64,000 nucleotides of DNA from Papaver somniferum. Its lineage: Eukaryota; Streptophyta; Magnoliopsida; Ranunculales; Papaveraceae. The position numbers and the translations under genes are program-made. Every line of letters starts with the position of its first letter. The stretch's first letter is position 1. The DNA lies in assembly GCF_003573695.1 (NCBI RefSeq), contig NC_039363.1, positions 154,840,406 through 154,904,405 of the forward strand, read 5' to 3'. Of this stretch, positions 10,327-22,212 are shown piece after piece. The notes under the pieces were generated by a model that saw only the letters and a program-made list of their open reading frames with translations, was not told where the DNA came from and searched no databases.

Positions 10327-11964
10327 CTATATTTTCTGCACCTTTTTTTTATCTCTAATATCTAAGGAAAATTCCTGCAACAATAGGATCCATCTAATCA
10401 ATCTAGGTTTAGTATCCTTCTTGGAAAGAAGATACTTCAAAGCAGCATGATCAGTAAAGATTATGACCTTAGAACCTAAGAGGTAGGATCTAAACTTGTA
10501 TAAGGCAAACACAATAGCTAATAGTTCCTTCTTCTTAGTGGTATAGTTCAACTGGGCATCATTCAGAGTTTTGCTATCATAGTAAATCACATGAAATAAC
10601 TTATTTTCTCGCTGACCTAGCACAACACCAATAGCATAATCTGAAGCATCATACATGATCTCAAAGGGTAGGTTCCAGTTGGGTGCCTGGACTATGAGGG
10701 CGGTAGTGAGTAAATTCTTAAGCTTCTCAAAAGTCTCTAAACAAGCATCATCAAAGACAAACTTAACGTATTTTGCAAGCAAATTGCAAAGAGGCCTAGA
10801 AATTAAGTTAAAATCCTTAACGAATCGATGATAAAAACCTGCATGCCCTAAGAATGACCTAATATCTCTTATGGTTTTTGGGACCTGTAAAGTTTTAATG
10901 AGGTCAACTTTGGCTTTATCTACCTCTATACCCTTTGAAGATACGATATTCCCTAGAACAATTCCTGAACGAACCATGAAGTGACATTTCTCCCAATTAA
11001 GCACTAAATTATTTTCCTTACACCTAGTCAAAACTAATGAAAAATGATGCAAGCACTCATCGAAAGATGAACCAAACACTGAAAAATCATCCATAAAGAC
11101 CTCTAAGAACCGTTCTACCATGTCAGAAAACATGCTCAACATACAACACTGAAAGGTCGTAGGAGCATTACAAAGCCCGAAAGGCATGCGTCTATACGCA
11201 AAGGTACCAAAGGGACAGGTAAAAGTGGTTTTCTCTTGGTCTTCTGGGGCAATAACAACCTGATTATAACCGCAGTACCCATCTAAAAAGTAATAATGGC
11301 TACGTCCAGCTAATCTCTCTAGCATTTGGTCGATGAAGGGAAGGGCAAAGTGGTCCTTCCTAGTGACCTTGTTCAATTTTCTATAGTCAATACAGACACG
11401 CCAACCCGTGGTAACCCGGGTTGGGATTAAATCATTGTTATCATTCTGGACTACAGTAATACCGGATTTCTTGGGAACAACCTGAATGGGGATGACTCAC
11501 TTACTGTCTGAAATGGGGTAGATAATGCCTGCATCTAACAGCTTAAGAACCTCGGTTCTAACTACTTCTTTCATATTAGGGTTCAGTCGACGTTGCATCT
11601 CCCTAGAAGGTTTGGTGTCACTCTGTAAATAGATATGATGCATACAATCAGTAGGACTTATACCCTTAATGTCTGATATGGTCCACCCTAAAGCTTCCTT
11701 GTTATTCTGAAGGACAATCACTAGCCTACTTTCCTGATCACTATCCAAGTCGGATGCTATAATCGTAGGTAAAGTTTCAGATGGGCCTAAAAACACATAC
11801 TTCAGGGAATCTGGTAATGGTTTAAGGTCCAACTTAGGAGGCTTTTTTAACCAAGGAACTAGGGTAGACTCAGAAACGGGTAGAGGTTCGAACCTAGTTT
11901 TCCAGCCATTAATAGTGTCTATCAAAGGGGTTGAATCTAACAAAGCATTCACCTCATTAATCAC
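10327..11964 (-). pseudogene. Athila-like reverse transcriptase and RNase H
   Basis: One frame from 11964 to 10327 broken only by a TGA at about 11494-11496, where the family has Trp ([21 protein letters not shown]). Downstream come [18 protein letters not shown] with a catalytic Asp, and the active site FMDDFSVFG. RNase H follows with candidate Asp243 ([10 protein letters not shown]), Glu284 and Asp309 (IIFTDHAAL), counted from the segment starting at 11376. The frame ends in a homopolymer frameshift ([12 protein letters not shown]). All catalytic residues are present, so the breaks are few and fairly recent. Confidence 0.92.
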
Positions 11965-12018
11965 ATCGTCATCATCAAAATCAATCCCAAAGTGGGCTAG
12001 GCATTTCTCTAATGGATC

Positions 12019-12257
12019 TTATAACAAAGTTTTTGGCAATGACTCATCGACTAGTGTTCCTATCATGTTCACCTCTTTTATGTTCGAGTCATCCAGTTCA
12101 GAGGGTAGCTTACTAATATTAAAAATGTTCAGCTCAATAGTCATGTTACCAAAAGACAAATTCATAATACCATTTCGACAGTTAATGATCAATTGGATGT
12201 AGTTAAAAACGGGCAACCTAAAATCACTGGTATTTGGTTCTCTGGGTCAGGGACAGA
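12019..12257 (-). pseudogene. Athila-like protease to RT linker
   Basis: After the protease stop, the frame reads SVPDPENQIPVILGCPFL and, following a frameshift, INCRNGIMNLSFGNMTIELNIFN, the segment that usually joins protease and RT in this group. Two breaks in about 240 bp. It ends at a stop just before the RT-containing frame. Confidence 0.75.
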
Positions 12258-13448
12258 TTAGGTATCTAGGATAACAAAATCCACTGGATAAATAAACTTG
12301 TCGACCTCAATAAGAACGTCCTTGATCACACCACGAGGAATGTTAACGGACCTATCAGCTAACTGAAGTGTCATCTGGGTAGGTTTCATCTCACCAAGTC
12401 CTAGCTTAAGGTAGACATGGTATGGCAGTAAGTTCACACTGACTCCTAAGTCAAGCCAAGTTTTCTCGACACGGTATTTACCTATTGTGCAAGAAATAGT
12501 AGGAGACCGTGGGTATTTATACTTAGGAGTAGTGGTATTCTGGATAATGGAACTCACATGACTAGCTAGGAAGGCTTTCTTCTGGACACTAAGTTTTCTC
12601 TTTCGCGTACACATATCCTTAAGAAACTTGGCATAAGCGGGAATCTGCTTAATTGCATCTAATAATGGGAGGTTGGTAGTAACCTGTTTAAAAACCTCCA
12701 ATATATCATTAAAGTTGGACTCCCTCTTAGTTGGAACTAGCAGCTGGGGGAACGGGGCTCTGGGAACAAAGCCGGGCTCAGCAGGACCCTCATTGGTCTC
12801 TTTGGAGACTCTATCAGTCTCCTCATTTTCTGGCTCAGAAAGGTGAACTACGGCATGTTCACTATCAGGCATGGCAAACTTATTGTCAACTTTCTTTCCA
12901 CTCCTAAGGGTTGTTATAGAATTCACATGATTGTACGATTTCTCTCCTTTAGGGTTAGGATTAGTTTGACTAGGGAACCTTCCATCTTCTCTATCACTAA
13001 GAAACTTAGCTATTTGGCCGACTTGAAGTTCTAAGTTAGCAAGAGACTTGGAATTATTCTTAATTGTCCCAAAAATTTCCTCAAATTCCCTAATATGAAA
13101 ATAAGGGTTCTCATCGTCTTTCCCTAAGAATATAGGGATCCTCTGAAGAATACTAGGTTTTATCTCGAAATTAGCCGTAGTGGCTGGCAATTTAATGCAC
13201 GAAGCTCAAGTGGACCTAGTTGGGAACATGTAATCTTTCAAAGTTGCCATTGCTGGCACAGCTGAAGTACTAGGTGTATTTTCCTCACGAAGAGACAGAT
13301 TCTCAAAACTGAAGTTTCCAAAAACAGCGCTCTCAAAAGAAGAGCCTTCGAGATCCCCGCCTTCACAAGAAGAACTACTAGGCTTATCACTAATCAAACG
13401 ACCTAGAGTGTTTCTTTTCCAAGCCCGCTCTTTAATAACCTTGGGCAT
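12258..13448 (-). pseudogene. Athila-like gag (core deleted) and aspartic protease
   Basis: Starts with an N-terminal gag segment (MPKVIKERAWKRNTLGRLIS), meets an in-frame TGA at about 13206-13208, and continues LPATTANFEIKPSILQ to REFEEIFGTIK. There it jumps directly to NNSKSLANLELQVGQIAKFL, which belongs after the gag core. The Retrotrans_gag core and any zinc knuckle are therefore missing by an in-frame deletion near 13058. A protease domain follows with the active-site motif LDLGVSVNLLP (Asp247 of the longer piece) and ends VDFVILDT before a stop. Gag packages the RNA; this protein could not do so. Confidence 0.85.
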
Positions 13449-14539
13449 ACACTATAAAAACAAAATATAAAGAAAGAAATCCTAAAAGGAAGGGAAGTTC
13501 TATGCAAACACAAACAAGGCTGACTCCACCACAACAAACCTACTGATTTTTAGCAAACAAAAAGCATAATGGCTCCACTTAGATTGTTTCTAGACCAGTT
13601 TCTAATCCTTCGAAAGGGAATTCGTTACAATTTAAGCAAACCCCTCTGGAATCAATCCGAGTTTAAGTAAGTTGAATCGAGACGAGGGAAGCTCAATGGA
13701 GCTTTGATACCCAAGGCCTCACCGGCGTTACAAGGCGGCGTATTCAACTCACAGAAACCATCATGAACTTTGAAGCATGCTTAAAAGAGTAACCAATATT
13801 TTTCGAATGACTTTCCTATTAAGATCGTTACCCTATAGGTCTCGTTCTAGTCAAATTTTAGGCTTAGGTTCGTGTTTGGTTTCGTTTTCCTAAGGCGGTC
13901 AAGAAGGGAACGGTGATGAAATCCGAACCCTTATCTTGTATGGCCAGTCCTTTCCCTTTACTAGGAAATTAAAGAAGTTGTTTTCAAATCCTCAGCATAT
14001 ATGCAACCGAAGGAATACAGTAACTCTCTGACAGGAGATTTGCGAGTGTTTCGACAAACTTACCTCCCGTACCAGACGGGGGATGAACCGCTGAAGTCGA
14101 CTCGGGCCACGACTCCTATGTCATGTACGAACCCGAGGGGCCAAGGCGATATCGTAATCGCCGTCATTCTCTGCAAACAGTTTATATTTAAACTACCCTT
14201 CCGTAGGGTTTTAGAAAAATAGAGTCCCAAAATCCACAGTCCAAAGTCCAAAAATAAAGTGCAAAAGAAAAAGATAATCTAAAAAATTGTCTCTCTCTCT
14301 CTCTCTTTTTTTTAAATTAATTTTTATTCTCCTTTTCTTTCGCTCCTTTCGCGTTGCTTTTACTCCATATCTTTAAGTATTCACCAAAAGCTTTGGCAAA
14401 TTTTTCTTTCGCTCCAAATTCCAAAATCTGTAAGGAAAAGACGAAAGCCCAGAAACGTAAAGAATAACAAATAAAATAAAAATGAAAAACAAATAAAAAC
14501 CTAAAAAAAAAGATCTAAACACTCTAGCCTAAAAATGAG
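13449..14539 (-). other. 5' leader of Athila-like element
   Basis: Untranslated leader between the primer site and gag. No coding region seen. It includes a CT microsatellite near 14291-14308. The open frames at 14001-14251 have no recognisable product. Confidence 0.6.
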
Positions 14540-14557
14540 TCCGTGTCGGCGGCGCCA
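14540..14557 (-). promoter_or_regulatory. Primer-binding site, tRNA-Asp-like
   Basis: In minus sense the 18 nt read TGGCGCCGCCGACACGGA and lie 5 nt from the LTR end. The first eight bases match the complement of the 3' end of plant tRNA-Asp (TGGCGCCG), the primer used by Athila-type elements; the rest has drifted. Confidence 0.75.
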
Positions 14558-14562
14558 AAAAT

Positions 14563-16024
14563 TGATGTGATTTCAAATTGAGTTGTAATAAAAAGTTCGA
14601 TGAGACTTATGAAAGCAATAGATTTTAGATTTAATTTTTGAGACTAAAAATATAGCAAACTTAAATAAAAGTGATATGAAAAATATGGAGAAGACCGGGG
14701 CTATGGAATCCACTATTTACCAAAATCAAAGTGATTTATATTCTCTAATTATAATCATGCAAATCATGCATTCAAATTGATTCTTAATATTGCAACAGTT
14801 TATTTTTTTAGAAATAACAATTGTAGAACGAAAGTATGAGACATCAAAACCCTAGGCTAGCATGCTCCATCAATTGAAATGACAATTGTTTAACAAAAAC
14901 CATTTTAGCAATTTATTTATCTAGGAAAATAATCATATAATAATTGCATAAATTAGAAATTACCACTTTCATTGGTGAAATAGCTTCCTCCTTCGCCCCA
15001 GAGGATGAGGTTTAGCTCATCATAAGGAAAACACGCTCAAAAGTTGATTTCATTGCTCAAATTGTGTTTACAAATGATGAAATGGGAGACACAATGATAA
15101 CCGGGTTTGTAACAGTTATATGTGTTACAAACAGAAAAGAACGATAGAAGTGCACTGTCGCTGATTCTCGACCCACGACTGTGTGTTGTTTCCACTGTTG
15201 AAAAACGACTGTCTTGGATGGTTTGTTCTTCGCGTTCTTCAGATGAGCAGCAGCAGAAAAATATTTCTGGAATTTGATTTTCTCAACTCTGTGATGCTCT
15301 ATAAGTTCCTAAACTCTCCGTAAAACTTTTAATAACCCTCAGCACCTTTTATATACTCTCTCCAGAATCAAAAATACTCGACAATAACTCCAGATAATCT
15401 TCATTTACTCGATAATATTCTTCACTGCCAGTCACGGGATTTCTTCCCTTTTTCACAACTTCTCACGTGTCTGTAGCCATCCAACAAACTCTACACGTTT
15501 CTGCTCCAGTTTAGCACACTCCAACACGTCTAAATCTTACGCAATCCCGTGATAACCTCTTCCGAGAATAAACTCCCATGTTTTCTTCTCGTGAATTATC
15601 TAGCCAAATTTAGCCAATTAAATCACTCATGATAGTTTTGTCGGGACATATCACAACTGCCCAACAAATTTCATCCCTTTAATCAACCTATAACTCCTTC
15701 AAACTTCGATCGAAAATTACACAGTTCTGTTTATTTATTTTCCCGCCAGTTTTGAAATTTGAAATGAAGAAGAAGAGGTGCCCTGATCCAAAATGCAGGA
15801 GCCTTTAACAGTAGGGGTGCATGGGGGTGCCCTTATCCAAAATGAGGGTGCCTTGAGTACTTTTCTCCGGGGGTGCCCCGAGCAACTTTTCGAGCAGAAT
15901 TTTCCGAAAATGTTTATTTCCCAAAAATACCTACAAATACAAAAAAACACCATAATAAGTACGAAATCGAGCACCAACAATACAGAAAATTGAGGACAAT
16001 ATAGACACATAAATGCGTCTATCA
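14563..16024 (-). repeat. 5' LTR (minus sense) of Athila-like element
   Basis: 1462 bp, TGATGTGATTTC to GCGTCTATCA on the + strand, matching 6314-7783 with scattered substitutions and small indels. It would carry the promoter for the element. Confidence 0.95.
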
Positions 16025-16029
16025 GTATG
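16025..16029 (+). repeat. Target-site duplication GTATG, right side
   Basis: Exact copy of 6309-6313. Confidence 0.93.
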
Positions 16030-16331
16030 AATGAGCTTATATGCTCGATCTGGTTAGATAAGACCAGCCAGGTCGGTCCCCTGTAAAAACTCCATTTTGC
16101 CCTTGTATATTAATCTGATGATATCTTCTTCTTCTAGTGTCCAAATGACGCGTGCGGGCAGTGATGGCTGCTTAACTTTTCGAGATCTATCCAATGGTAC
16201 TAGTCTCGTATCTATATCGTTGTTAGATTAGTTCCTATTAATTAACGTTCGTGCCAACCTAATCGAGTTATTAGCGGCTAAAACGTCTCTTGACTAGTCT
16301 AATAGCGTTGACGAGCTTGAGGGTATTTACA
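16030..16331 (-). mobile_element. Long gypsy-type LTR (copy A), right part
   Basis: Continues the LTR interrupted at 6313. Landmarks such as CTTTTCGAGATCTA(T/C)(C/T)CAATG and ATTAGCGG(C/A)TAAA are shared with copy B (54607-54710). In minus sense the LTR begins TGTAAATACCCTC at 16331, directly after a polypurine-like stretch. Confidence 0.75.
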
Positions 16332-16360
16332 TTCTCTCCACCTTATATATTTTCGTCCTC
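16331..16360 (-). promoter_or_regulatory. Polypurine tract and GAGGAC box of the copy-A element
   Basis: Minus sense: GAGGAC (16355-16360), a 10-nt spacer, AAGGTGGAGAGAAT, then the LTR start TGTAAATACC. This is the usual arrangement at the 3' LTR border of plant gypsy elements. Confidence 0.7.
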
Positions 16361-17984
16361 GAAAATCAAAACATCCTTGTGGTCTTCAAAAACTCCCCAC
16401 CTTATAGACAAACTTATTTCTTGTATAAGCACCAACAACAAGAAACAAAGCACAAACTTATATGGCTTTTTACTACTAAAATTTGTGGCTCTAGATTCAA
16501 CTACACTGATTTAGATTCTATCAAATAGTGAAGTCTAAGTTTCTTAAACTAATTTCTATTTTATAAGATATATGTCTCTAACTTCAAGGAAGATTCCTAC
16601 AAGTCTTTCTAAGTGAAATTGAAATTTCGATTTTTAAAATAATTATAACATACTTCTATGATCGGTCATCTCTGAATGCAGTTGCCCTATCAAGGTTGGC
16701 CAAGCCCCACAATGCCATCCTATGAACAAAGAAAACACAACATTCACTATTCCCCAGTGCTGGATTAACTAAGTAATAATTTTATTAAGATTCATTAGTC
16801 TCTAAACTTTTATCATAACTGATGTAAGTCTGATAAATTCACTTCGTAAAATATATAAATAGTTTATATCATTTTAAACAATTTAGTCATCTGAATTTAT
16901 TTATTTATTTCTTTTAACAATATAAGTAATCCCAATTCGATCTTACGGTGCATCTAGTGTATTTCGTGGATAAATCTAGGTTTATCCCAATAATTATCTC
17001 CAATAGGTTTATCCCAATAATTATCTCCAGTAACCGATGATAGCAATTCCATTATTTCATCTACTTTCTTTCTTGGTCTTAATCTTCACCAAACCTTCTT
17101 AATTTGAATCTCTCGAAACCTTCACATCCTTTTTAAGCAGGACCCATGAACAACAAAACGCATAAGTTGATGTTAATATTCACCAACATTAACTTACTAT
17201 GAGATAATGACAATGGTGAACATTTTCACATACTTTAAGCAGAACTCATACACAACAAAACTCATAACTTCCATATATCTTCCAACATCAACAAAAAAAT
17301 TTAACATTTTCAATAGGAGTTAATATGGTATTGTTTTCAACATAGAACCTTTTGATCAAGATAAACAACTTTATGCGTTCAAAAAACACAAATTTGTGCA
17401 TTGAATTCCCGAAAGATCCAAACAAATATTAATAAAACAAAAGAGAAAAACATCCCAAGGAAGTAAACCCCACATTTACTTGATATTCGTTGTGAATAAT
17501 CAAAATAACCAACTCGGTAGTTCCATCATTGCTGATCATTCATACAAAAACAGTCACTCGATCAAGGGTTTTAATTTTTCCCCAAATCAAATTTTGCCCC
17601 AATTTGACACGGCCGGAATTCAATTGAAATTAGAATTAATTGACACGTACCTTGGATATCTCATTTATCTTCCTGCTTCAATATTGAAAACCATAATTTT
17701 AACTTCAAACTATAGTTTCTCAATGGCTATATGAATCCAAGATAAAGAACAGGGAGGAAAATCTTCCATTTATTGAAACCAGGAATCCACTTTTCTTCCT
17801 TCTTATCCAACCTAGCACAGGGTCATATTCATATCTTCAGTAAAACTCTACACCTCTATCAATCTCTCTGTGTCTTCTCACTCTCTCTGATATTTTTTCA
17901 GCCGAACTCTCTTTCTCCCTGTATTATCTAAACGACGAAGAAGATGGTTTCCGGGGCATATTTGTAACTTAAGTTAAGAGATCT
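16361..17984. other. Non-coding stretch right of LTR copy A
   Basis: AT-rich. No pol sequence is seen although the polypurine tract implies that internal element sequence should begin here. The end of the stretch (17850-17984) is pyrimidine-rich with CTCTCT runs, like a leader of a lost gene, but no coding frame follows. Confidence 0.5.
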
Positions 17985-18011
17985 TTTTTTTTTTTTGAAG
18001 CATGTAATTTA

Positions 18012-19306
18012 TTAAACGGAGAATTGGGTTACAATTTGACGCGGGTATGTAGTACCCACGGAGTCATGAAAAACAATTTGACTAATAAAATCTGGGATTG
18101 CCTGGTCCCAAATTTTGGTTGAAAAGTTCCCCATTTGACTTTCATCTGCTGCATTATTGGCCAAACCATCTGATGCTTGATTTCCTTCTTTGTAGTTGTG
18201 TCGTATAACAATCTGCAAAATCTATTGCATCCTATTCTTTATTTCTTCAATCATCCCTGAGATATGCCAAGGGGGAGGAGAAGGAGATGTGATGAAGTGT
18301 AAAAGGTTCTTTGAGTCTGTCTCAAAGAGAACTTTTGGCCATTGCCTTTCTGTAGATGTTCTTGATGCCAAAAGCATAGCCCAAGTTTCTGCAGTTAAGG
18401 CAGTTGTAATTCCCAAAGGTTGAGCTAGAGCCATTATTGTTCGTGCGTCAGAGTCCCTACAAATGAAACCTGCACCCGCGAAACCGGGATGACCCCTCCG
18501 CTCCATAAGTGTTGATATTAATCCAATTCATGTTCAGGGTGGACCATCCTACCGAGATTTTTGAGATTCTTTTGGTGTTTCTTGAGTGGTTCAGTATTGG
18601 AGAATCTCCCGGTAGAACTGGATGTAAGGATTGTAGCGCCTCCAAATATTCTTTTTGCTATTTTTGAGCCCAAGCAAGGATTTCTGTTGCTGATGTTAAC
18701 TTTTGTTGGTTTACTAGATCATTCCTAGCTAACCATAGTGTCCAAAATAAAAAACAGAAAGAGGAAAGGACTGATGTTGGTGCTGATTGTTGAAAGAATC
18801 TGGGAGATGGTTGTATGAGGTGTTAAAGAAAAAGAGAGTGCATTGTTGGGATTTGATGTGTTTGGGGTTTGAGAGAATAAAGTGTTCCAAGATACAGTTG
18901 TCGTTGGACAATGAATTAGCAGGTGAGTTGCTGATTCCGGAGCTAAATTGCATCTGGGGAAAATGTCTGAGTTGATCAAATGGATGTGATGGAGGATAGA
19001 GAAGGTTGGTAACCCTTCATTGATTGCTTTCCACAAGAAAAGATGAATTTTTGGTGGACACGGTAAGGTCCACAGGAATTTGGTGGGTGGGAGGGGGGTA
19101 TGATTAGGTTGACTATGGGTTAGACATTTGTATCCCGATGAAGTAATGTATTTTCCAAATTTTGAATGTGGCCAGATAATTTTGTCCTGGGTGTTATCTT
19201 GGGGTAGGTGGATGTTTATGATTTTTTGGGCTACAAGATTGGGGAGTGTATTTATTTTTTCATGGTCCCAATTATGAGTGATTGGATCTATGATATCAGC
19301 TACCAT
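18012..19306 (-). pseudogene. LINE ORF2 fragment: zf-RVT and RNase H
   Basis: 19306-18725 reads a zf-RVT region (FLWTLPCPPKIHLFLWKA, then CNLAPESATHLLIHCP; the usual CPxC is reduced). An RNase H follows in two further frames: NWININTYGAEGSS (usual INTDGA; the catalytic Asp is now Tyr), GFAGAGFICRDSDA, ALTAETWAMLLA with the Glu, and LFETDSKNLLHFI with an Asp. The tail HNYKEGNQASDGLANNA closes the domain. Broken frames plus the Asp-to-Tyr change mark it as dead. Confidence 0.85.
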
Positions 19307-19354
19307 TTGGAATGGGTAACATTGGGTTGGATCTAGGTTTGGGGTATGTGGAAT

Positions 19355-20417
19355 CTAGTTGGCTTCTATTGGTGTTGATAGCCCGTTTCCAATACGATGA
19401 AATATCAACTGTTGCATGGTAGGGACAATTGATGCTAGTTGTATCCATTGGGCGCTGGAAGAAGATGGTACGCTATTGATGCCTTGTATAATTGGTTGTT
19501 GATCGATATATTTTTCACTGAATAGACTTCCACAGATGGAGTTAGGTTGTTCATGCAAATTCCATATTCTTTTCATGAGAAGAGCCTTGTTATGATCACT
19601 GCTTTTCCTTATGCCTAATCCTCCTTCAGATATTGTTTTTGTTACCTTGTCCCAACCTATAGGATGAAGATTTTTAACTGACGAATCATGTCCCCAGGAG
19701 AAGTTCCTCGTTATACGATCTATTTGTTTGTGGACATTGACAGGTAGGTTTTGTGTTTGCATAAGGTGATTTGAGGTGAGGATTAGGGAGGTTTTAATGA
19801 GATTAATCTTCCATCTTGGTTTAGGCATTTTGTCATCCATCCTTTAGCTTTTCGGGCTAATCTTTGTAGGAGTGCGCAAAGGTGTGGTTAGATGCTCTTC
19901 CTTGTTTTAATTGGACTACTAGATAGATTAGAGGTTTTGATATTGCCGGCATATCAAAGAACTGTTGAAGATTACTAACCTTTGTCGGATCCAATCTCGG
20001 GTGATAAATGATTACTGATTTAGAAGTATTGATTACTTGGCCTGCCAATGTTCCGTAAGACTGAAGCAGGTTCTTGAGATGGAGATTACTCTGAGAAGAG
20101 GCTTTGTAAGTGATTAGAAGGTCATCAGCGTACATTAAGTAAATAATGGGTGGTGCTTTTTTTGAAATGTTAAGACCTTGAACCAACTTTTGACATTGAA
20201 GGTTCCCCAAATTCGTAGATAAGATCTCCACACAAATTATGTAGATGTAAGAAGATAGAGGGTCCCATTGTCTAATTCCTCTAATTGGGCTGATATATCC
20301 ATGTGGTGTACCATTTATGTTGATTGAGTATGTAACAGTTCTAACACATAACATGATGTAATCTATGAAAATTGTTGGAAATCCCAGTTTGGTGAAGCGG
20401 TTTTGATGAATCCCCAA
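19355..20417 (-). pseudogene. LINE ORF2 fragment: reverse transcriptase
   Basis: The first 186 residues (20417-19857) include INGTPHGYISPIRGIRQWDP, where the strongly conserved RQGDP motif reads RQWDP (Trp51), and the active site LMYADD (residues 95-99). A second frame (19840-19355) continues with PRWKINLIKTSLILTSNHL and SEGGLGIRKSSDHNKALLM, the connection region. A stop and frameshift separate the two. Confidence 0.88.
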
Positions 20418-21161
20418 TATAAACTATCATAGGCTTTATGGATATCCAGTTTGAGTGCTATTTTTGGATCTTTGGTGAGGCTCGAGGTTTTTATATGATG
20501 GAACAATTCTCCCGCGATAGCTATGTTATCATGAATTGATCTCTGTGGTAGGAAGGCACTTTGATAGGGGCTTATTATAAAAGGGAGTAAAGGTCTGATT
20601 CAGTTAACTAGGATTTTGCAATGATTTTGTATGTAACGTTGCATAGCCCGATGGGTCGGAATTGATTAGGTTTTGATGGGTGGTCTATTTTAGGTATCAG
20701 TGTCAAGTTTGTGTGATTCATGAGTGGGTGTATATTAAGATCCTTGAAAAAGGTTTGAACCATAGCTATCAATTGTGTATGGGTTGTTTCCCAAAAACTT
20801 TGAAAATCTTACTAGTGTAACCATATGGACCTGGGGCACTCTCAGAGTTTATGGAGAATAGTGCTTGCTTGATTTATGTTGTAGTTACTTCCTTAGTAAG
20901 AACGTCCATTTGTCTGGGAGATAATCTGGGGTTGATATCCTTGAAAAGGTCTTCGTCTATGATCATAGGTTCAGCAATATATTGTTTAGAGAAGTGGTTA
21001 AGAATGAGTTGAATCACATCTCCCTTCTTATTAATCCACTTATTTTGTGGATCCTGAAGTTGTTGAATATTTTTCCAGGCCCGATGAATGGTTGCTTTAG
21101 TGCGGAAGAAGGTTGTGTTAAGATCTCCTGATTGCAGCCATTGAATTCTGGATCTTTGTTG

Positions 21162-22209
21162 CTAGTATTTTCCATGACATTGTAATAGCTCATTGTGATC
21201 CGTCCTCAGTTGCTTTTCTTGAACCAACCAGAATTCCAGTTCATTACCCAATTGGGTATCACATTGATGTTGTGCCATTTTAATCTTTGCCATCGATTTT
21301 TTGATCATAGTTGGGAGGTGTCCAAAAGTTTCCTTGTTCCATTCCAAGAGAGTTTGTCCGGTGGTTATGAGCTTTAATTGAAGGTCTCGGGTAGGTTCTA
21401 AATCTTGTTGTTGTATCCAAGCTGAGTCGATCACTTGTTTGAGTTGCGGGTGTATGAGCCATAAAGTTCAAACTTGTAGTTTTTTGTTCCCTGCCAATCT
21501 ATTGCTTTTCCTTGTAAAAGAATTGGGGCGTGATCAGATGCTATTCTCGGAAGGTGGGTAACTGCTGAACGTGGATTTGCAGTACGCCACTGCTGGGTTG
21601 CAAGTGCTCTGTCTAGTCTCTCCAGAATGTTTTCTTGCCCCATTTGGTTGTTTGTCCATGTATAGGGATCTCCACGGAAGCCCAAATATATCAATCCCAT
21701 CTGGTCCATCACTGTGAGCAGGGGTTGGGATTGACCATAAGTTACTTGTCTTCCTCCTTTTTTATTCCGATTGATCCAAAACGTCGTTGAAGTTGCCTAG
21801 CAAAAACCATGGTATGAATGGATTGATGTTGTTGAAGATTGATGGGAAGTTGTGCCAGAAGTTTTTCCTTATATCAAGATGTGGTGGGCCATAAATACCA
21901 ATGCATAACCAGGGTTGTAGGGGGTGGTGGGGTGACCAAGGAGTGTATGTAATTTTGAGAGTGAAGTAAAATCTTAATACTAAGATTATCTTCCCACATT
22001 AGGCAAAGACCACCTCTCCTTCCAATTTTAGGGACAAAGAAGTGATTCTGGAATTGTAATGAATGAGCCAGTCCTAGCATATGGTGTTGATTTGCTAAAG
22101 TTTCGGAAAGAAATATGATTTTATGTTTATGAAGGGAAACTAGTCCTCGCAAGTGTTGAATAGTTGTTGGAAGGTTTATTCCTTGAAAATTCCAAGCTAG
22201 GATTATCAT
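21162..22209 (-). pseudogene. LINE ORF2 fragment: endonuclease and linker
   Basis: The start MIILAWNFQGINLPTTIQHL is the N-terminus of the exo-endo-phosphatase endonuclease of plant LINE ORF2. IIFLSETLANQ (catalytic Glu) and GRRGGLCLMW follow. After a frame break, 21712-21431 reads RGDPYTWTNNQ and LPRIASDHAPILL, whose SDH triad is the endonuclease C-terminal signature. 21434-21162 is the linker. The domain nicks target DNA for reverse transcription. Broken by at least two frame changes. Confidence 0.88.
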
Positions 22210-22212
22210 TAT

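Larger units (their letters stand above)
6314..16024 (-). mobile_element. Athila-like Ty3/gypsy LTR retrotransposon, complete ends, coding region broken
   Basis: A 9.7 kb element with two LTRs (6314-7783 and 14563-16024), a 5-bp GTATG target duplication, a primer-binding site next to the right LTR and a polypurine tract next to the left LTR, so it reads on the minus strand. Gene order in that sense is gag, protease, RT, RNase H, integrase, which is Ty3/gypsy order. The protease motif LDLGVSVNLLP, the RT motif FMDDFSVFG, the absence of a chromodomain and a tRNA-Asp-like primer site suit the Athila/Tat group. The LTRs differ by a few percent with small indels (one of about 12 bp), so insertion is not very recent. 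Stops, frameshifts and a gag deletion make it non-autonomous. It sits inside another LTR (copy A) and is younger than it. Confidence 0.93.
17985..22212 (-). mobile_element. LINE (plant L1-type) retrotransposon, decayed, no ORF1
   Basis: Non-LTR element on the minus strand. In that sense: apurinic-like endonuclease from about 22209, RT with YADD, zf-RVT, RNase H and a poly-A tail (T run at about 17984-17996). Nothing resembling ORF1 lies upstream (right of 22212), so the copy is probably 5' truncated at or near the start of ORF2. The ORF2 frame is broken at several points. Confidence 0.92.

Noticed and set aside
11884..11900. GGTTCGAACC, similar to a tRNA B-box
   Set aside because: It lies within the RT-coding part of the Athila-like element and no tRNA cloverleaf surrounds it.
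17850..17984. Possible 5' leader of a host gene ending GACGAAGAAGATGGTTTCC
   Set aside because: The frame closes after a few codons and a LINE tail follows, so no gene can be supported.
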